A DNA stretch of 64,000 bases, taken from the NCBI GenBank assembly GCA_004295045.1, contig SHND01000031.1:1-64000 (forward strand). The letters are read 5' to 3'. The translations under genes were made by a program, and so were the position numbers. Origin of the DNA: Chloroflexota bacterium (GTDB lineage: Bacteria; Chloroflexota; Anaerolineae; UBA4142; SHND01). How positions within the stretch are numbered: position 1 is the first letter of the stretch; the number at the start of each line of letters is the position of its first letter. Below are positions 42,344 to 52,623 of the stretch, in pieces. The notes under the pieces are model-generated. The model made no database searches, was not told where the DNA came from, and saw only the letters and a list, made by a program, of their open reading frames with translations.

Positions 42344-44032
42344 ATGCCGGCAAAAAAATCCGTAAGGCGAGCCGCGACCAAACGCGTCACAAAATCAGCG
42401 GCGAATTCAATCACGCGTGGACGCGCGTGGAAGGCGCTCGCGGCGCATCATAAAAAGATTCAAGATGTGACGCTGAAAAAGTTGTTCGCGCAAGACGCGG
42501 CGCGCGGCGAACGCTTGACGTTGGACGCAGTGGGGTTGTATCTCGATTACTCGAAACATCGCGTCACCGACGAAACGCTGCAGCTGCTCGTGAATCTCGC
42601 GAACGAAAGCGGCTTGCGCGAAAAAATTGACGCAATGTTTCGCGGCGACAAAATAAACATCACCGAAGATCGCGCGGTGCTGCACGTCGCATTGCGCGCG
42701 CCGCGCGAGGAACAAATATTCGTGGACGGCGTTGATGTTGTCCCCGAAGTGCACGCGGTGCTGGACAAGATGTCTGAATTTTCAGAGCGCGTTCGCAGCG
42801 GCGAATGGAAGGGCTACACCGGCAAACGCATCAAGAACGTTATCAACATCGGTATCGGCGGCAGCGATCTCGGTCCGGTGATGGCATACGAAGCGTTGAA
42901 ACTTTACAGCGCGCACGACATGACTCTTCGTTTTGTGTCGAACGTAGACGGCACCGATTTTGCCGAAGCGACGCGCGATCTCGACCCGGAAGAAACATTG
43001 TTTATTATTTCCTCCAAAACATTCACCACGCTCGAAACGATGACGAACGCGCACACCGCGCGCGAATGGTTTCTCGCGCACGCGCACGACGAAAGCGCAA
43101 TCGCAAAACATTTCGTCGCGGTCTCGACAAACGCAGACGCGGTGAGCAAATTCGGAATTGACACCGCCAACATGTTCGTCTTTTGGGATTGGGTTGGCGG
43201 ACGTTATTCGATGGATTCCGCCATTGGACTTTCGACGATGCTCGCGATCGGTCCCGAAAATTTTCGCGCGATGCTCGCGGGCTTTCACGCGATGGACGAA
43301 CATTTTCGCACCGCGCCGTTCGAAAAAAATCTGCCCGTGCTGATGGGTTTGCTCTCCGTATGGTACAACGACTTTTTCGACGCGCAGACGGTCGCAGTTC
43401 TGCCGTACGATCAATACATGAAACGCTTTCCCGCCTACTTGCAGCAGTTGACAATGGAGTCGAACGGCAAGCACGTCACGCTGGACGGCAATTACATCAC
43501 CGATTATCAAACGGGTCCGATCTTTTGGGGTGAGCCGGGAACGAACGGACAGCATTCGTTCTATCAACTGATTCATCAAGGCACGAAACTGATTCCTTGC
43601 GACTTTATCGGTTTCGCCCATTCGCTGAACCCGTTGGGGAATCATCACGACCTCTTGATGTCGAATGTGTTTGCGCAAGCCGAAGCATTAGCATTCGGGA
43701 AAACGGCGGAGGATGTGAAAGCCGAAGGCACCCCTGACTGGCTCGTGCCGCATCGCACCTTTGAAGGCAATCGTCCGAGCAATATCATTCTCGCGGACAA
43801 ACTCACGCCAGAGACGCTGGGGAAACTCGTCGCGTTGTACGAACACAGCGTTTTCACACAAGGCGCGATCTGGAATATTGACTCGTTCGATCAATGGGGC
43901 GTCGAGCTCGGCAAAAAATTGGCGCAGCGCATTATCCCCGAACTGGAAAGTACAAGCGCGCCGGCGCTCCAACACGACAGCTCGACCAACGCGCTGATTC
44001 AGCGTTATCGCAGAATGCGCGGGCGCGCGTAA
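42344..44032 (+). CDS. pgi: Glucose-6-phosphate isomerase
   Basis: 562 residues from ATG 42344 (AAGGAG eight bases upstream). A basic N-terminal tail (residues 1-25) precedes the SIS-fold enzyme. Diagnostic segments are [59 protein letters not shown] and the C-terminal [16 protein letters not shown]. It interconverts glucose-6-phosphate and fructose-6-phosphate, linking glycolysis to the zwf/gnd route encoded around it. Confidence 0.97.
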   Translation: MPAKKSVRRAATKRVTKSAANSITRGRAWKALAAHHKKIQDVTLKKLFAQDAARGERLTLDAVGLYLDYSKHRVTDETLQLLVNLANESGLREKIDAMFRGDKINITEDRAVLHVALRAPREEQIFVDGVDVVPEVHAVLDKMSEFSERVRSGEWKGYTGKRIKNVINIGIGGSDLGPVMAYEALKLYSAHDMTLRFVSNVDGTDFAEATRDLDPEETLFIISSKTFTTLETMTNAHTAREWFLAHAHDESAIAKHFVAVSTNADAVSKFGIDTANMFVFWDWVGGRYSMDSAIGLSTMLAIGPENFRAMLAGFHAMDEHFRTAPFEKNLPVLMGLLSVWYNDFFDAQTVAVLPYDQYMKRFPAYLQQLTMESNGKHVTLDGNYITDYQTGPIFWGEPGTNGQHSFYQLIHQGTKLIPCDFIGFAHSLNPLGNHHDLLMSNVFAQAEALAFGKTAEDVKAEGTPDWLVPHRTFEGNRPSNIILADKLTPETLGKLVALYEHSVFTQGAIWNIDSFDQWGVELGKKLAQRIIPELESTSAPALQHDSSTNALIQRYRRMRGRA

Positions 44033-44109
44033 GGACGAAGCATTTTCATTCGCGGCTGTCTCTCGATACGCGTTAGCGTCTGAAAATGCTTCGCCCCAAC
44101 CTTCGCCCC
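44033..44109. repeat. GGGGCGAAGC-type palindrome after pgi
   Basis: GGACGAAGCATTTTCA (44033-44048) pairs with TGAAAATGCTTCGCCCC (44081-44097). A second CTTCGCCCC copy follows at 44101-44109. Confidence 0.75.
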
Positions 44110-44119
44110 AACCGATAAC

Positions 44120-45034
44120 ATGACCATCGGATACGACAAGCCGCTCTATATTTTGCCGTTCGATCATCGCACCTTGTTTCAATCAAGTCTGTACGGCTGG
44201 AGCGGCGCGCTGTCGCCCGAACAAACCGAAAAAATCGCAGATACAAAAGATATAATTTACGACGCGTTCAAAATCGCGCTGCGCAGAGGCGTACCAAAAG
44301 AAAACGCGGGAATTTTGGTGGATGCGCAGTTCGGAGAGCGCATCTTGCGCGATGCCATCAAGAACGGTTACATCACGTGTATGCCCGCTGAAAAGAGCGA
44401 TCAGGCAGAATTTACTTTCGAGTACGGCGAGCGCTACGCGAACGTTATCCAAGAGTACAACCCGACCTTTGTGAAGACGCTGGTGCGTTACAATCCCGAA
44501 AGGGATGAGACGATGAATCGCCGTCAAGCGGCGCGGCTGCGCGAGCTCGCGGATTATCTTTCCAGCCACAACCGCTATTTCATGTTCGAGCTGCTCGTGC
44601 CCGCAACACGCGAACAACTGGATCAGTGCGGCGGCGACCAGAAATTGTACGATCGCGCTTTGCGTCCGTCACTGATGCTGCGCGCGATACAAGAACTGCA
44701 AGACGCGGGCGTCGAACCGGATGTGTGGAAAATCGAGGGGTTCGACACGCGTCAAGAATTTGTTGCGGTTGCGGATGTTGCGCGCCGCAATGGACGCGCG
44801 AATGTCGGCTGCATTTTGCTCGGACGCGGCGCGCACGCGGATACGATAATTGATTGGCTGGAAAAAGGGGCGAGCGTACCGGGCTTTAGCGGATTCGCGG
44901 TCGGGCGCACAACGTTTTGGGAACCCATCGTCGCGTACCGTGACGGCAAAGCGACGCGCACGCATGCAGCAGAACAAATTGCGAAAAATTATCTCGAGTG
45001 GGTGCGCGTCTTTCAGGAGGGCAAAAAAGGTTGA
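44120..45034 (+). CDS. DUF2090 aldolase-like protein (IolC C-terminal-domain type)
   Basis: 304 residues, TIM-barrel type. It starts with the family signature PLYILPFDHRTLFQ and has MFELLVPATREQLDQCGGDQ, VWKIEGFDTRQEF and GFSGFAVGRTTFWEPI. The domain is known fused to the sugar kinase IolC or alone, and is related to 2-deoxy-5-keto-gluconate-6-phosphate and tagatose-type aldolases. Placed among hexose- and pentose-phosphate genes, it probably cleaves a sugar phosphate. Confidence 0.82.
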   Translation: MTIGYDKPLYILPFDHRTLFQSSLYGWSGALSPEQTEKIADTKDIIYDAFKIALRRGVPKENAGILVDAQFGERILRDAIKNGYITCMPAEKSDQAEFTFEYGERYANVIQEYNPTFVKTLVRYNPERDETMNRRQAARLRELADYLSSHNRYFMFELLVPATREQLDQCGGDQKLYDRALRPSLMLRAIQELQDAGVEPDVWKIEGFDTRQEFVAVADVARRNGRANVGCILLGRGAHADTIIDWLEKGASVPGFSGFAVGRTTFWEPIVAYRDGKATRTHAAEQIAKNYLEWVRVFQEGKKG

Positions 45035-45615
45035 GCAAAGAGAAAGGCGAACGCGAACACAACGCCGACGCACAAGAATCAGTCACGAATGACACTGCGG
45101 GCAAATCCGGGATTCGTGAAGGGTTCACACGCGATCGTGTTCTCCTTGCGATTCAAATCGCGTTGATCGCCATGCTCTCTTATTTTTTGGGAACGAGCTT
45201 TACGAGTTTGTTTCACGGCGCGTCCGCAAGCATTGGCGCGCTGTGGTGCGCGATTACGGGCATTGCAGTGTTGAACGTGACACGACAGGCGACGTGGAAA
45301 GAAGGAATCCGCCAATTACGCGGAACGCTCATCGGAGTGATTGTCGGCGGACTCTATTTATCGTTTTTTCCTTTCAGCGCGGTGGGCATGGGAATCTCAG
45401 TGGGCATCACAGTGCTGCTTTGCGGAATCTTCGGCATCTCGGACACCACCAAATTCGCCGCAACGTCTGTTGTAATGGTTATGGTGATTTCTTATTCGAA
45501 TCCCGATTTGAGTCCGTTCCTCAATTCGGTGCTGCGTTTTTGCGAAGCGTGTATTGGCGCGGGGATCGCAATGGTTATCTCATTCTTTTCGCCCAAAGCG
45601 CAAAACGCCGCGTAA
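45031..45615 (+). CDS. FUSC/aromatic-acid-exporter-like membrane protein
   Basis: 194 residues from TTG 45031, overlapping the previous stop (TTGA), with AGGAGG ten bases upstream. A charged N-terminus precedes about five or six hydrophobic helices, including ASIGALWCAITGIAVLNVTR, then WKEGIRQLRGTLIGVIVGGL, the pattern of FUSC/ArAE proteins. Only the membrane half is present. Substrate unknown. Confidence 0.75.
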   Translation: MSKEKGEREHNADAQESVTNDTAGKSGIREGFTRDRVLLAIQIALIAMLSYFLGTSFTSLFHGASASIGALWCAITGIAVLNVTRQATWKEGIRQLRGTLIGVIVGGLYLSFFPFSAVGMGISVGITVLLCGIFGISDTTKFAATSVVMVMVISYSNPDLSPFLNSVLRFCEACIGAGIAMVISFFSPKAQNAA

Positions 45616-45620
45616 GCATC

Positions 45621-46541
45621 ATGTCGAGCGTTGAATCGTTCACCGAACTTGACCCGACGGCGCGCACGCTCCGTGCAGGCGAGCTGCGCGCGGTGTTTTT
45701 GCCAAATCGCGGAATGCTCGGCGCGTCGCTGCAGCAGCGGGGAGAGGAATTGTTGGGACGTGTAAACGACCTTGCATCGTTCGCGCAAAGTGGTCGAACC
45801 TGCGGAATCCCGCTGCTCTATCCGTGGGCGAATCGGCTTGCAGAGACGCGTTTCACTGTCGTCGGCAAGGCAGTTTCACTTGAAGCGATGTCGCATATCG
45901 GTCACGATGATCAAGGACTGCCGATGCACGGCGTGCCGTGGTCGCGGCTCGCATGGCGCGTCACGGGACAAGATGACAGTACTTTACAAGCAGAGCTCGA
46001 TTGGACGCGCCCGGAGTTGTTGTCCGTGTTCCCGTTTCCGCATCGCGTCGAGATGAATATTGCACTGCTCTCGGACAATTTAACGATTGAAACAATTTTG
46101 CGCGCGAACGAATCCAGCCCGGTGCCGGTGAGTTTCGGATTTCATCCGTACTTGAAAATTCCTAACGCGGCGCGCGTGACGTGGCAAGTGCATCTGCCTG
46201 CGATGTCACGGCTGCGGCTCGACGCAAAAAATATTCCAACAGGAGCCGAAACGCCATTCCCCGCGTTCGATGCGAAACTGGGCGAACGAGGGTTCGACGA
46301 TGGTTTCAAACTCCTTGACCCGCACGCGCGCTTTTCGATCATGGGCAACGAACGACGCATCACAGTCGAGTTCGTGGAAGGATATTCGTACGCGCAGATT
46401 TTCGCGCCGCCCGCGCATGACTATATTGCTTTTGAGCCAATGACTGCGCCGACGAACGCGCTTGTCTCGGGGCGCGGACTGCGCATCGTTGCGCCGGGCG
46501 AAATTTTTCGCGCAACGTTTCGCGTTGCCATAAAAACTTGA
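45621..46541 (+). CDS. Aldose 1-epimerase family protein
   Basis: 306 residues from ATG 45621. Galactose-mutarotase-like beta sandwich with GIPLLYPWANRLAETRFTV, MHGVPWSRLAWRV and the catalytic His region VSFGFHPYLKIP. It equilibrates sugar anomers. The frame opens backward into the FUSC gene but the family begins near this ATG. It sits in the sugar-phosphate block. Confidence 0.9.
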   Translation: MSSVESFTELDPTARTLRAGELRAVFLPNRGMLGASLQQRGEELLGRVNDLASFAQSGRTCGIPLLYPWANRLAETRFTVVGKAVSLEAMSHIGHDDQGLPMHGVPWSRLAWRVTGQDDSTLQAELDWTRPELLSVFPFPHRVEMNIALLSDNLTIETILRANESSPVPVSFGFHPYLKIPNAARVTWQVHLPAMSRLRLDAKNIPTGAETPFPAFDAKLGERGFDDGFKLLDPHARFSIMGNERRITVEFVEGYSYAQIFAPPAHDYIAFEPMTAPTNALVSGRGLRIVAPGEIFRATFRVAIKT

Positions 46542-46584
46542 GTCGGCTTGCTCTTGGCACAACAAAGTAAAATGACCAAACACA

Positions 46585-47130
46585 ATGGGATACGCCGTAT
46601 TACTGTACTTTGATGACAAAACCGAGCAAAGCATTTTGGATTTACGCTCTGCTCTTGCAGAACAAGGAGTCACTCCTACACTTGAAAAAGCGAGTGATAG
46701 ACCGCATATCAGTTTGGCTGGTTTTCCAAACAATATTGATGGTGAGGAACTCGTTTCAATTGTTCGAGAATATGCAAATAACATCCAGTCTTTTCGTGTT
46801 CACTTGAGTTCGATTGGCATATTTCCTACGCCTGAAAATGTTTTGTTTTTATCACCTACACCCACACTTCAACTCTTAACCTGTCATAAAGAATTTCATC
46901 AAAGACTCGCTGGACACAAATTCATCTCATCTCTGTATTACGTTCCCGAAAACTGGACGCCACATTGTTCAGTGGAAATGAATATTCCTGAAAATCAATT
47001 ACCAAAAGCCATTGAGTATTGTAAAAAAATCTTCAAGCCCATATACGGTCAGTTCCAGGAAATTGGCGTAATCAAGTACCGCCCCATCAAATCACTGGCA
47101 ATGTGGCATTTGACTGTAAATTCGGTATAA
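46585..47130 (+). CDS. 2'-5' RNA ligase family (2H phosphoesterase)
   Basis: 181 residues with the two diagnostic motifs of the 2H superfamily: RPHISLAGF and TPHCSVEM. Such enzymes act on cyclic or 2'-5' phosphodiesters of RNA or nucleotides. Base composition is clearly more AT-rich than that of neighbours (many TTT, TAT, AAA codons), which suggests horizontal acquisition. The following 190 bases, of similar composition, contain no gene that I can support. Confidence 0.85.
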   Translation: MGYAVLLYFDDKTEQSILDLRSALAEQGVTPTLEKASDRPHISLAGFPNNIDGEELVSIVREYANNIQSFRVHLSSIGIFPTPENVLFLSPTPTLQLLTCHKEFHQRLAGHKFISSLYYVPENWTPHCSVEMNIPENQLPKAIEYCKKIFKPIYGQFQEIGVIKYRPIKSLAMWHLTVNSV

Positions 47131-47322
47131 AATGATGTATCTGAAAAAACGTTCTTTTTCGGGCAAAAGCCAGTCAACAGAACGTGCAGGGATTGCACCC
47201 TGCTATCATCCACGCAAGGCGAAAAACTTTGCATTTTTCAGGATTGTATTGCACAACAAGGAGATCAAGACTTTCAGAAATAAATGCACGCACACTGGAA
47301 CAGATGTAAGTAGAGAATTATT

Positions 47323-48153
47323 ATGAGCGCGCAAACTGCGAAAACAAAATTGCCGATTCGTCTGGTGATTGCCGATGTGGACGGTACGCTGGTCACGCAC
47401 GAAAAAGTTTTGACCCAACGCGCGATTGACGCGGTGGCAAAATTACGCGCGGCGAATATTCTTTTTGCGATTACGAGCGGACGTCCGCCCAAGGGATCGA
47501 GCATGATCAACGATGCGCTGCATCTGACCACGCCGATCTCTGGTTTTAACGGCGGACTGGTTGTCAACGCTGATTACTCGTTTCTCTCGGGACATTTTTT
47601 GGCGGCGGACGTGGCGAAAGAGGCGCTTGAAAAAATTCGCGCGGATGGACTCGACGCGTGGCTTTACACAGACGCCGATTGGTTCGTAACCGACGCGAAC
47701 GCGCCGCATGTCGCGCGTGAAGAGTGGACAGTGAAGTTCGCGCCCATCGTGACATCCGATTTCGATTCGCATTTGGAGCATGTTGTAAAAATTGTCGGTG
47801 TGAGTGATGATCTGGACGCGGTCAAGCGCGCGGAAAAAGATTTGCAAGAATGGGGCGGCAAGCACATTTCCGCCGAGCGCTCGCAGCCGTACTATCTCGA
47901 CGTGACGCATCCGCACGCGACAAAAGGGTTTGTGGTATTGATGCTGTCAGGAATGTACAAAGTTCCCGCCGCGCAGATTGCTACCATTGGCGATATGCCG
48001 AACGACGTACTCATGTTTGAAAAGAGCGGAATGAGCATTGCGATGGGCAACGCGAGCGAAGCGGTCAAAAAAGCCGCGACCTACGTTACGGATTCGTGTG
48101 ACGATGAGGGCTTTGCCAACGCGATGGAAAAATTTGTATTGCACGAATCGTAG
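47323..48153 (+). CDS. HAD-superfamily sugar phosphatase, Cof type
   Basis: 276 residues. HAD motif I is VIADVDGTLVTHEKVL, motif II the Ser/Thr of FAITSGRPP, and motif IV IGDMPNDVLMFEKSGMSIAM; a C2b cap lies between (about residues 85-190). Members dephosphorylate sugar phosphates or cofactors. The position next to pgl and rpiA suggests a sugar phosphate substrate. Confidence 0.92.
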   Translation: MSAQTAKTKLPIRLVIADVDGTLVTHEKVLTQRAIDAVAKLRAANILFAITSGRPPKGSSMINDALHLTTPISGFNGGLVVNADYSFLSGHFLAADVAKEALEKIRADGLDAWLYTDADWFVTDANAPHVAREEWTVKFAPIVTSDFDSHLEHVVKIVGVSDDLDAVKRAEKDLQEWGGKHISAERSQPYYLDVTHPHATKGFVVLMLSGMYKVPAAQIATIGDMPNDVLMFEKSGMSIAMGNASEAVKKAATYVTDSCDDEGFANAMEKFVLHES

Positions 48154-48215
48154 AGGCAAAGCATTCGCATGCACTGCGGTGGCGGATGACGCGGACGCGT
48201 ATGCTTCGCCCGCAC
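48153..48215. repeat. GGGGCGAAGC-type palindrome, degenerate copy
   Basis: GAGGCAAAGCATTCGCATGC (48153-48172) is imperfectly complementary to GCGTATGCTTCGCCCGC (48197-48213), with mismatches that identify it as a decayed member of the family at 41168 and 58435. Confidence 0.6.
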
Positions 48216-48223
48216 AATAGGGA

Positions 48224-48958
48224 ATGTCCAACCTACACGTCTTTTCCGACAACAAAAGTTTTGTCAACGGCTCGGCAGAATTTATTGCCGAATGTGCGGC
48301 GCGCGCGCTTGACGAACGCGGACGTTTTACGATTGCGCTATCGGGCGGCGGAACACCGCGCCCAATTTATGCGCGGCTTGCGGACGCGGAATTTCAACAG
48401 CGCATTGATTGGACGCGCACGCATATTTTTTTTGGCGACGAACGCTGTGTGCCGCCTGACGATACGCGCAGCAACTATCGCATGGCGCGCGAAACCTTGT
48501 TCGATCATGCGCCGATTCCCTCCGAAAACATTTATCGCATTCGCGGCGAGGATGATCCCGCGCTCGCCGCGTTGATGTACGAACAGGAAATACAGCGATT
48601 GTTTCGCGCCTCCTCGCCGCCCGCGTTCGATCTGATTCTTTTGGGCATGGGCGAAAATGGACACACCGCGTCCTTGTTTCCCGGCACCGCCGCGCTGCGT
48701 GAAAAAACGCGCTGGGTTGTGCCGCAGTACGTCGAAGTGATGCAAACGTGGCGTGTGACATTCACCGCGCCGTTGATCAACGCGGCGCGTCAGGTCGCCT
48801 TTTTGGCGGAGGGCGCGGGCAAAGCGCAGATGCTGTGGAACGTGTTAAAAGGACCGTATCAGCCCGATGTACTGCCTTCGCAATTGATTCAACCAACGCG
48901 CGGAGAATTGCATTGGCTGGTTGACGCGGCGGCGGCGGAAAAAGTGAACGCGCAATGA
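48224..48958 (+). CDS. pgl: 6-phosphogluconolactonase
   Basis: 244 residues of the Pgl/glucosamine-6-phosphate-isomerase fold. Motifs: IALSGGGTPRPIYARLADAE, HIFFGDERCVPPDD, and DLILLGMGENGHTASLFPG. It hydrolyses 6-phosphogluconolactone between Zwf and Gnd. The stop overlaps rpiA (ATGA), and pgl-rpiA-rpe-zwf form a tight operon. Confidence 0.95.
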   Translation: MSNLHVFSDNKSFVNGSAEFIAECAARALDERGRFTIALSGGGTPRPIYARLADAEFQQRIDWTRTHIFFGDERCVPPDDTRSNYRMARETLFDHAPIPSENIYRIRGEDDPALAALMYEQEIQRLFRASSPPAFDLILLGMGENGHTASLFPGTAALREKTRWVVPQYVEVMQTWRVTFTAPLINAARQVAFLAEGAGKAQMLWNVLKGPYQPDVLPSQLIQPTRGELHWLVDAAAAEKVNAQ

Positions 48959-49671
48959 GCGATTCCCCCATTGCTCCCGATCTCCAAGCCGAATTGAAAC
49001 GCGCCGCCGCGCTGCGCGCGGTGGAATTTGTCCGGTCGGGCATGAAGGTCGGACTCGGCACGGGCAGCACAGCGATTTATGCGACGCGGCAGATTGCCGA
49101 ATTGTTGAAAACGGGAGAGCTGCGCGATATTCTCGCATTCGCTACATCGAAAGCTACGGATGAACAAGCGCGGCGGCTCGGCATTCCCATGCTGTCGGAT
49201 GATCTGCCGAGCAATCTCGACGTGACGATTGACGGCGCGGATGAAGTGGACCCCGAGTTGAATCTCATCAAGGGCGGCGGCGGCGCGTTATTGCGCGAAA
49301 AAATTGTCGCACAGGCGAGCGCGCGCGAAATTATTGTGGTGGATGAAACGAAACCATCGCCGCGTCTCGGCACGCACCACCCCGTGCCTGTCGAAGTGCT
49401 GCCCTTTGCGTGGCTCGCGCAAGCGCGTTTTCTGGAATCGCTCGGCGCGAAATACACGATCCGCAAAAATCACGACGGCACGCAGTTTGTCACCGATTCG
49501 GGCAACATGATTCTCGACTGCAATTTCGGTCCGATTGCGGATGCGCGGCGACTCGCCGCCATGCTGAACGCGCGCGCGGGAATTGTGGAACATGGCTTGT
49601 TCATTGATTTGGCAACGGATTTGATCGTTGCGAGCGCGCAGGGAATTCAAACGCGTGCGAGGAACCGTTGA
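48955..49671 (+). CDS. rpiA: Ribose-5-phosphate isomerase A
   Basis: 238 residues with all RpiA signatures: GLGTGSTAIYATRQIAELL, DVTIDGADEVDPELNLIKGG, GALLREKIVA and the closing region with HGLFIDLATDLIVA. It interconverts ribose- and ribulose-5-phosphate. Its presence makes the RpiB-like protein at 55958 redundant for ordinary pentose metabolism, in line with that one being BMC-specific. Confidence 0.97.
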   Translation: MSDSPIAPDLQAELKRAAALRAVEFVRSGMKVGLGTGSTAIYATRQIAELLKTGELRDILAFATSKATDEQARRLGIPMLSDDLPSNLDVTIDGADEVDPELNLIKGGGGALLREKIVAQASAREIIVVDETKPSPRLGTHHPVPVEVLPFAWLAQARFLESLGAKYTIRKNHDGTQFVTDSGNMILDCNFGPIADARRLAAMLNARAGIVEHGLFIDLATDLIVASAQGIQTRARNR

Positions 49672-49672
49672 A

Positions 49673-50362
49673 ATGTCCAAAATTCAAATTTCGCCATCCA
49701 TTCTGGCTGCCGATTTCTTGAAATTACAAGAGCAGGTGCAAGCAGCGGAACGCGGCGGCGCGAATCGCTTTCAACTTGATGTGATGGACGGCGTCTTTGT
49801 CCCCAACATCAGTTTTGGTTTTCCCCTCGTGCAAGCCATGCGTCGCGCCACGACCAAATTGCTCGAAGTGCATTTGATGATCGTGCAGCCTGAACGCTAC
49901 CTCGACAAGTTCGCCGACGCGGGCGCAGACATAATCATCGTGCATCAAGAAGCGGTTGTGCATCTCGATCGCGCGATTCAACAGATCAAACAGTTGGGCA
50001 AAAAGGCAGGCGTCGCGCTGAATCCCGCAACACCCGAGTTGACTTTGGAGTACATCATTGACCAACTCGATTTGGTGTTGATTATGACAGTCAATCCCGG
50101 TTTCGGCGGGCAAGAATTCATCGGCTACACCTTAAAGAAAATTCGCGCGGTGCGCGAGCTGCTCGACGCGCGCTCGCGAACAGGGTTCGCAACGAATTGC
50201 GATTTGGAAGTGGATGGCGGGATCGAACTACACACGATTCGCGCGGCATACAAAGCGGGCGCAAATGTTTTTGTCGCGGGGACGGCAGTTTTTGAATGCC
50301 CTGAAGGTCCCGAGGCGGGAGTCAAGGGTTTAATCCAAACAGCACAATTTTTAGAGGAGTGA
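49673..50362 (+). CDS. rpe: Ribulose-phosphate 3-epimerase
   Basis: 229 residues from ATG 49673, two bases after the rpiA stop. TIM barrel with [62 protein letters not shown] and [12 protein letters not shown]. It makes xylulose-5-phosphate from ribulose-5-phosphate. Confidence 0.97.
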   Translation: MSKIQISPSILAADFLKLQEQVQAAERGGANRFQLDVMDGVFVPNISFGFPLVQAMRRATTKLLEVHLMIVQPERYLDKFADAGADIIIVHQEAVVHLDRAIQQIKQLGKKAGVALNPATPELTLEYIIDQLDLVLIMTVNPGFGGQEFIGYTLKKIRAVRELLDARSRTGFATNCDLEVDGGIELHTIRAAYKAGANVFVAGTAVFECPEGPEAGVKGLIQTAQFLEE

Positions 50363-50363
50363 A

Positions 50364-51728
50364 ATGGACGATCAACCAAATTCAGATGCCTTTGTTTTTT
50401 TCGGCGCCACCGGCGATCTGGCGTACAAGAAAATTTTTCCCGCGCTGCTCGGTTTGCTCAAGACGGGGAAATTAGAAATGCCTGTCGTGGGCGTAGCAAA
50501 ATCGGGTTGGGACCGCGACCAACTGATTGAACGCGCGCACAATTCATTGAAAGAGCATGGCGGCGGCGTGGATGAAAATGATTTTGCCGCGCTCGCGCAG
50601 CGGCTCGATTATGTAGATGGCGACTATGCCGACGCCGCAACCTTTACGCAAGTCAAGGAAAAACTAAAGGACGCCAAGCGACCAACGCACTATCTCGCCA
50701 TTCCACCACTCTTGTTTGGAGAAGTTGTCGAGCAGCTTGGAGAGGCGGGACTGGCGCGAAATGCGCGCGTGATTATCGAAAAACCATTCGGGCATGACCG
50801 CGCGAGCGCTCAACAATTGAACAACACGATTCAATCGGTCTTTCCCGAAGAAGCAATTTTTCGCATTGACCATTTTTTGGGCAAAGAGGCGGTCGAGAAT
50901 ATTTTGGTCTTTCGCTTTGCCAACACTTTTCTCGAACCGATCTGGAATCGCCATTTCGTGGATAGTGTCGTCGTCACGATGGCAGAAAATTTTGGGGTGG
51001 AAGGGCGCGGAAAATTTTATGACGAGACGGGCGCGATTCGCGATGTGATCGAGAATCACCTCTTTCAAGTGGTTTCGCTTTTGGCGATGGAGCCGCCCGC
51101 CGAGTTGTCCGCTGAGGCGCTGCACGATGAACAAGCAAAGGTCTTTCGCGAAATCAGACCGCTAAGCCCCGAGAATGTCGTCCGTGGGCAATTCAAGGGC
51201 TATCGCAACGAGCCGGGCGTCAAGCCCGATTCGCAGGTGGAGACGTATGCGGCAGTCCGCTTTGAAATTAGTTCGTGGCGCTGGCACGGCGTGCCGTGGG
51301 TGATTCGTGCGGGCAAATCGCTGCCTGTCAAAATAAACGAAACGTACGTGACCTTGGAACGTCCGCCGGTTATTCCCATCGCGCACATCCAGAATTTCGT
51401 GCGCTTTGAGCTTGAACCACAAATCACAATCAGCATCGGCGCGCAAGCAAAACGTCCCGGCAAGCGCACCGGCGTCATGCCGGTCGAGTTGACGGCGGTG
51501 GAGAACGTGGGCGACGCCGTCGGCGGTTACGAACGGCTGTTGGGCGATGCGTTGGAAGGCGATCACCTGCTCTTTGTGCGCAGTGACCTGGTTGATTTGC
51601 AGTGGCGCATCGTTGATCCGATCTTGGATGATGTTGTGCCGGTTCACGAATACGAACCCGGCACGTGGGGTCCGGAGGAAGCGGACCGCTTGGTCACCGA
51701 TTTGGGTGGTTGGCGGAACCAGGAGTGA
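50364..51728 (+). CDS. zwf: Glucose-6-phosphate 1-dehydrogenase
   Basis: 454 residues, one base after rpe. NADP-site motif [20 protein letters not shown]; active-site [21 protein letters not shown]; substrate region [13 protein letters not shown]. It oxidises glucose-6-phosphate to 6-phosphogluconolactone. With pgl and gnd the oxidative pentose phosphate pathway is complete within 11 kb; transketolase and transaldolase are not in the window. Confidence 0.97.
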   Translation: MDDQPNSDAFVFFGATGDLAYKKIFPALLGLLKTGKLEMPVVGVAKSGWDRDQLIERAHNSLKEHGGGVDENDFAALAQRLDYVDGDYADAATFTQVKEKLKDAKRPTHYLAIPPLLFGEVVEQLGEAGLARNARVIIEKPFGHDRASAQQLNNTIQSVFPEEAIFRIDHFLGKEAVENILVFRFANTFLEPIWNRHFVDSVVVTMAENFGVEGRGKFYDETGAIRDVIENHLFQVVSLLAMEPPAELSAEALHDEQAKVFREIRPLSPENVVRGQFKGYRNEPGVKPDSQVETYAAVRFEISSWRWHGVPWVIRAGKSLPVKINETYVTLERPPVIPIAHIQNFVRFELEPQITISIGAQAKRPGKRTGVMPVELTAVENVGDAVGGYERLLGDALEGDHLLFVRSDLVDLQWRIVDPILDDVVPVHEYEPGTWGPEEADRLVTDLGGWRNQE

Positions 51729-51767
51729 CAAGTTACCAAATCAAAGCCAAAGGAGTAAACAGATCCA

Positions 51768-52586
51768 ATGCGTGTCACGATTTGGGTGGATATGGAAGGA
51801 ATGGCGGGCATTCACAATTGGGCGCAAGTTACCTACGGCGAACCATTGTATCAAGAGGGACGCCGTTTGATGACGAATGAAGTGAATGCTGCCGTACGCG
51901 GCGCGCACCAAGCAGGCGCGAACGAAATCATCGTGATTGATTGTCATGGCGCGGGCGGCGCGGGCTCGTTCAATTCGCTAATCATTGAAGATTGCGACCC
52001 ACACGGTGAGTATGTGCTGGGCGCGAAATGGATGCGTTACACCAAGCCATTGCAAGATGGGTGTGACGCGGCGCTGCTTGTCGGCGCGCACGCGATGGCG
52101 GGTACGCCCGATGGAGTTTTGTGTCATACCGTTTCGTCCGAAGCGTGGTACAACGCGTGGATTAACGACGACCTCGTCGGTGAAAGCGGCATTTGCGCGG
52201 CGGTGTGCGGCACATGGGATTGTCCCGTCGCGTTTGTTGCAGGTGATGTTGCAACCTGTCATGAAGTCCAAAAATTATTGGGCGCGCAAGTGGTCACCGC
52301 GCCGACAAAAGTTGGAATTTATCGTTACGCCGCGCGTCATCTTGCGCCGCAAGTCGCGTGTGAACTCATTGAGGCGCGCGTCCAAGAATCATTGAAAAAT
52401 TTAGCGCGCCTGAAACCGTACAAGCCCTCATCGCCCACAACTTTCAAAGTGATGCTCGCCACGCCCGACCGCGCGTTGGATTTTCGCGGCAAGCCCGGCG
52501 TAGAAATCACCGACGGAGATCGGCTGGTCACTTCGACCGGCAAAGATTTTTGGCAAGCGTGGGATCAATTTTGGTACCACAAATAA
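51768..52586 (+). CDS. M55 family D-aminopeptidase (DppA-like)
   Basis: 272 residues. It begins with the zinc-binding signature RVTIWVDMEGMAGIHNW and contains IVIDCHGAGGAGSF, ALLVGAHAMAGTPDGVLCHT and the catalytic region DDLVGESGICAAVCGTW. DppA-type enzymes remove N-terminal D-amino acids from peptides, often from peptidoglycan. The gene may be co-transcribed with zwf; AAAGGAG precedes it. A terminator follows. Confidence 0.93.
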   Translation: MRVTIWVDMEGMAGIHNWAQVTYGEPLYQEGRRLMTNEVNAAVRGAHQAGANEIIVIDCHGAGGAGSFNSLIIEDCDPHGEYVLGAKWMRYTKPLQDGCDAALLVGAHAMAGTPDGVLCHTVSSEAWYNAWINDDLVGESGICAAVCGTWDCPVAFVAGDVATCHEVQKLLGAQVVTAPTKVGIYRYAARHLAPQVACELIEARVQESLKNLARLKPYKPSSPTTFKVMLATPDRALDFRGKPGVEITDGDRLVTSTGKDFWQAWDQFWYHK

Positions 52587-52623
52587 AAAAGAGACGTTCC
52601 AATGGAGCGTCTCTTTTTTTTTT
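52585..52623. terminator. Bidirectional terminator
   Basis: AGAGACGTTCC and GGAGCGTCTCT form an 11-bp stem with one G-U pair and a 3-base loop, flanked by A6 on the left and T8 or more on the right. It separates convergent dppA-like and ubiA-like genes. Confidence 0.95.

Noticed and set aside
47132..47326. 64-codon frame after the 2H phosphoesterase
   Set aside because: It overlaps the start of the HAD gene, has a poor start context and no recognisable sequence; treated as non-coding.
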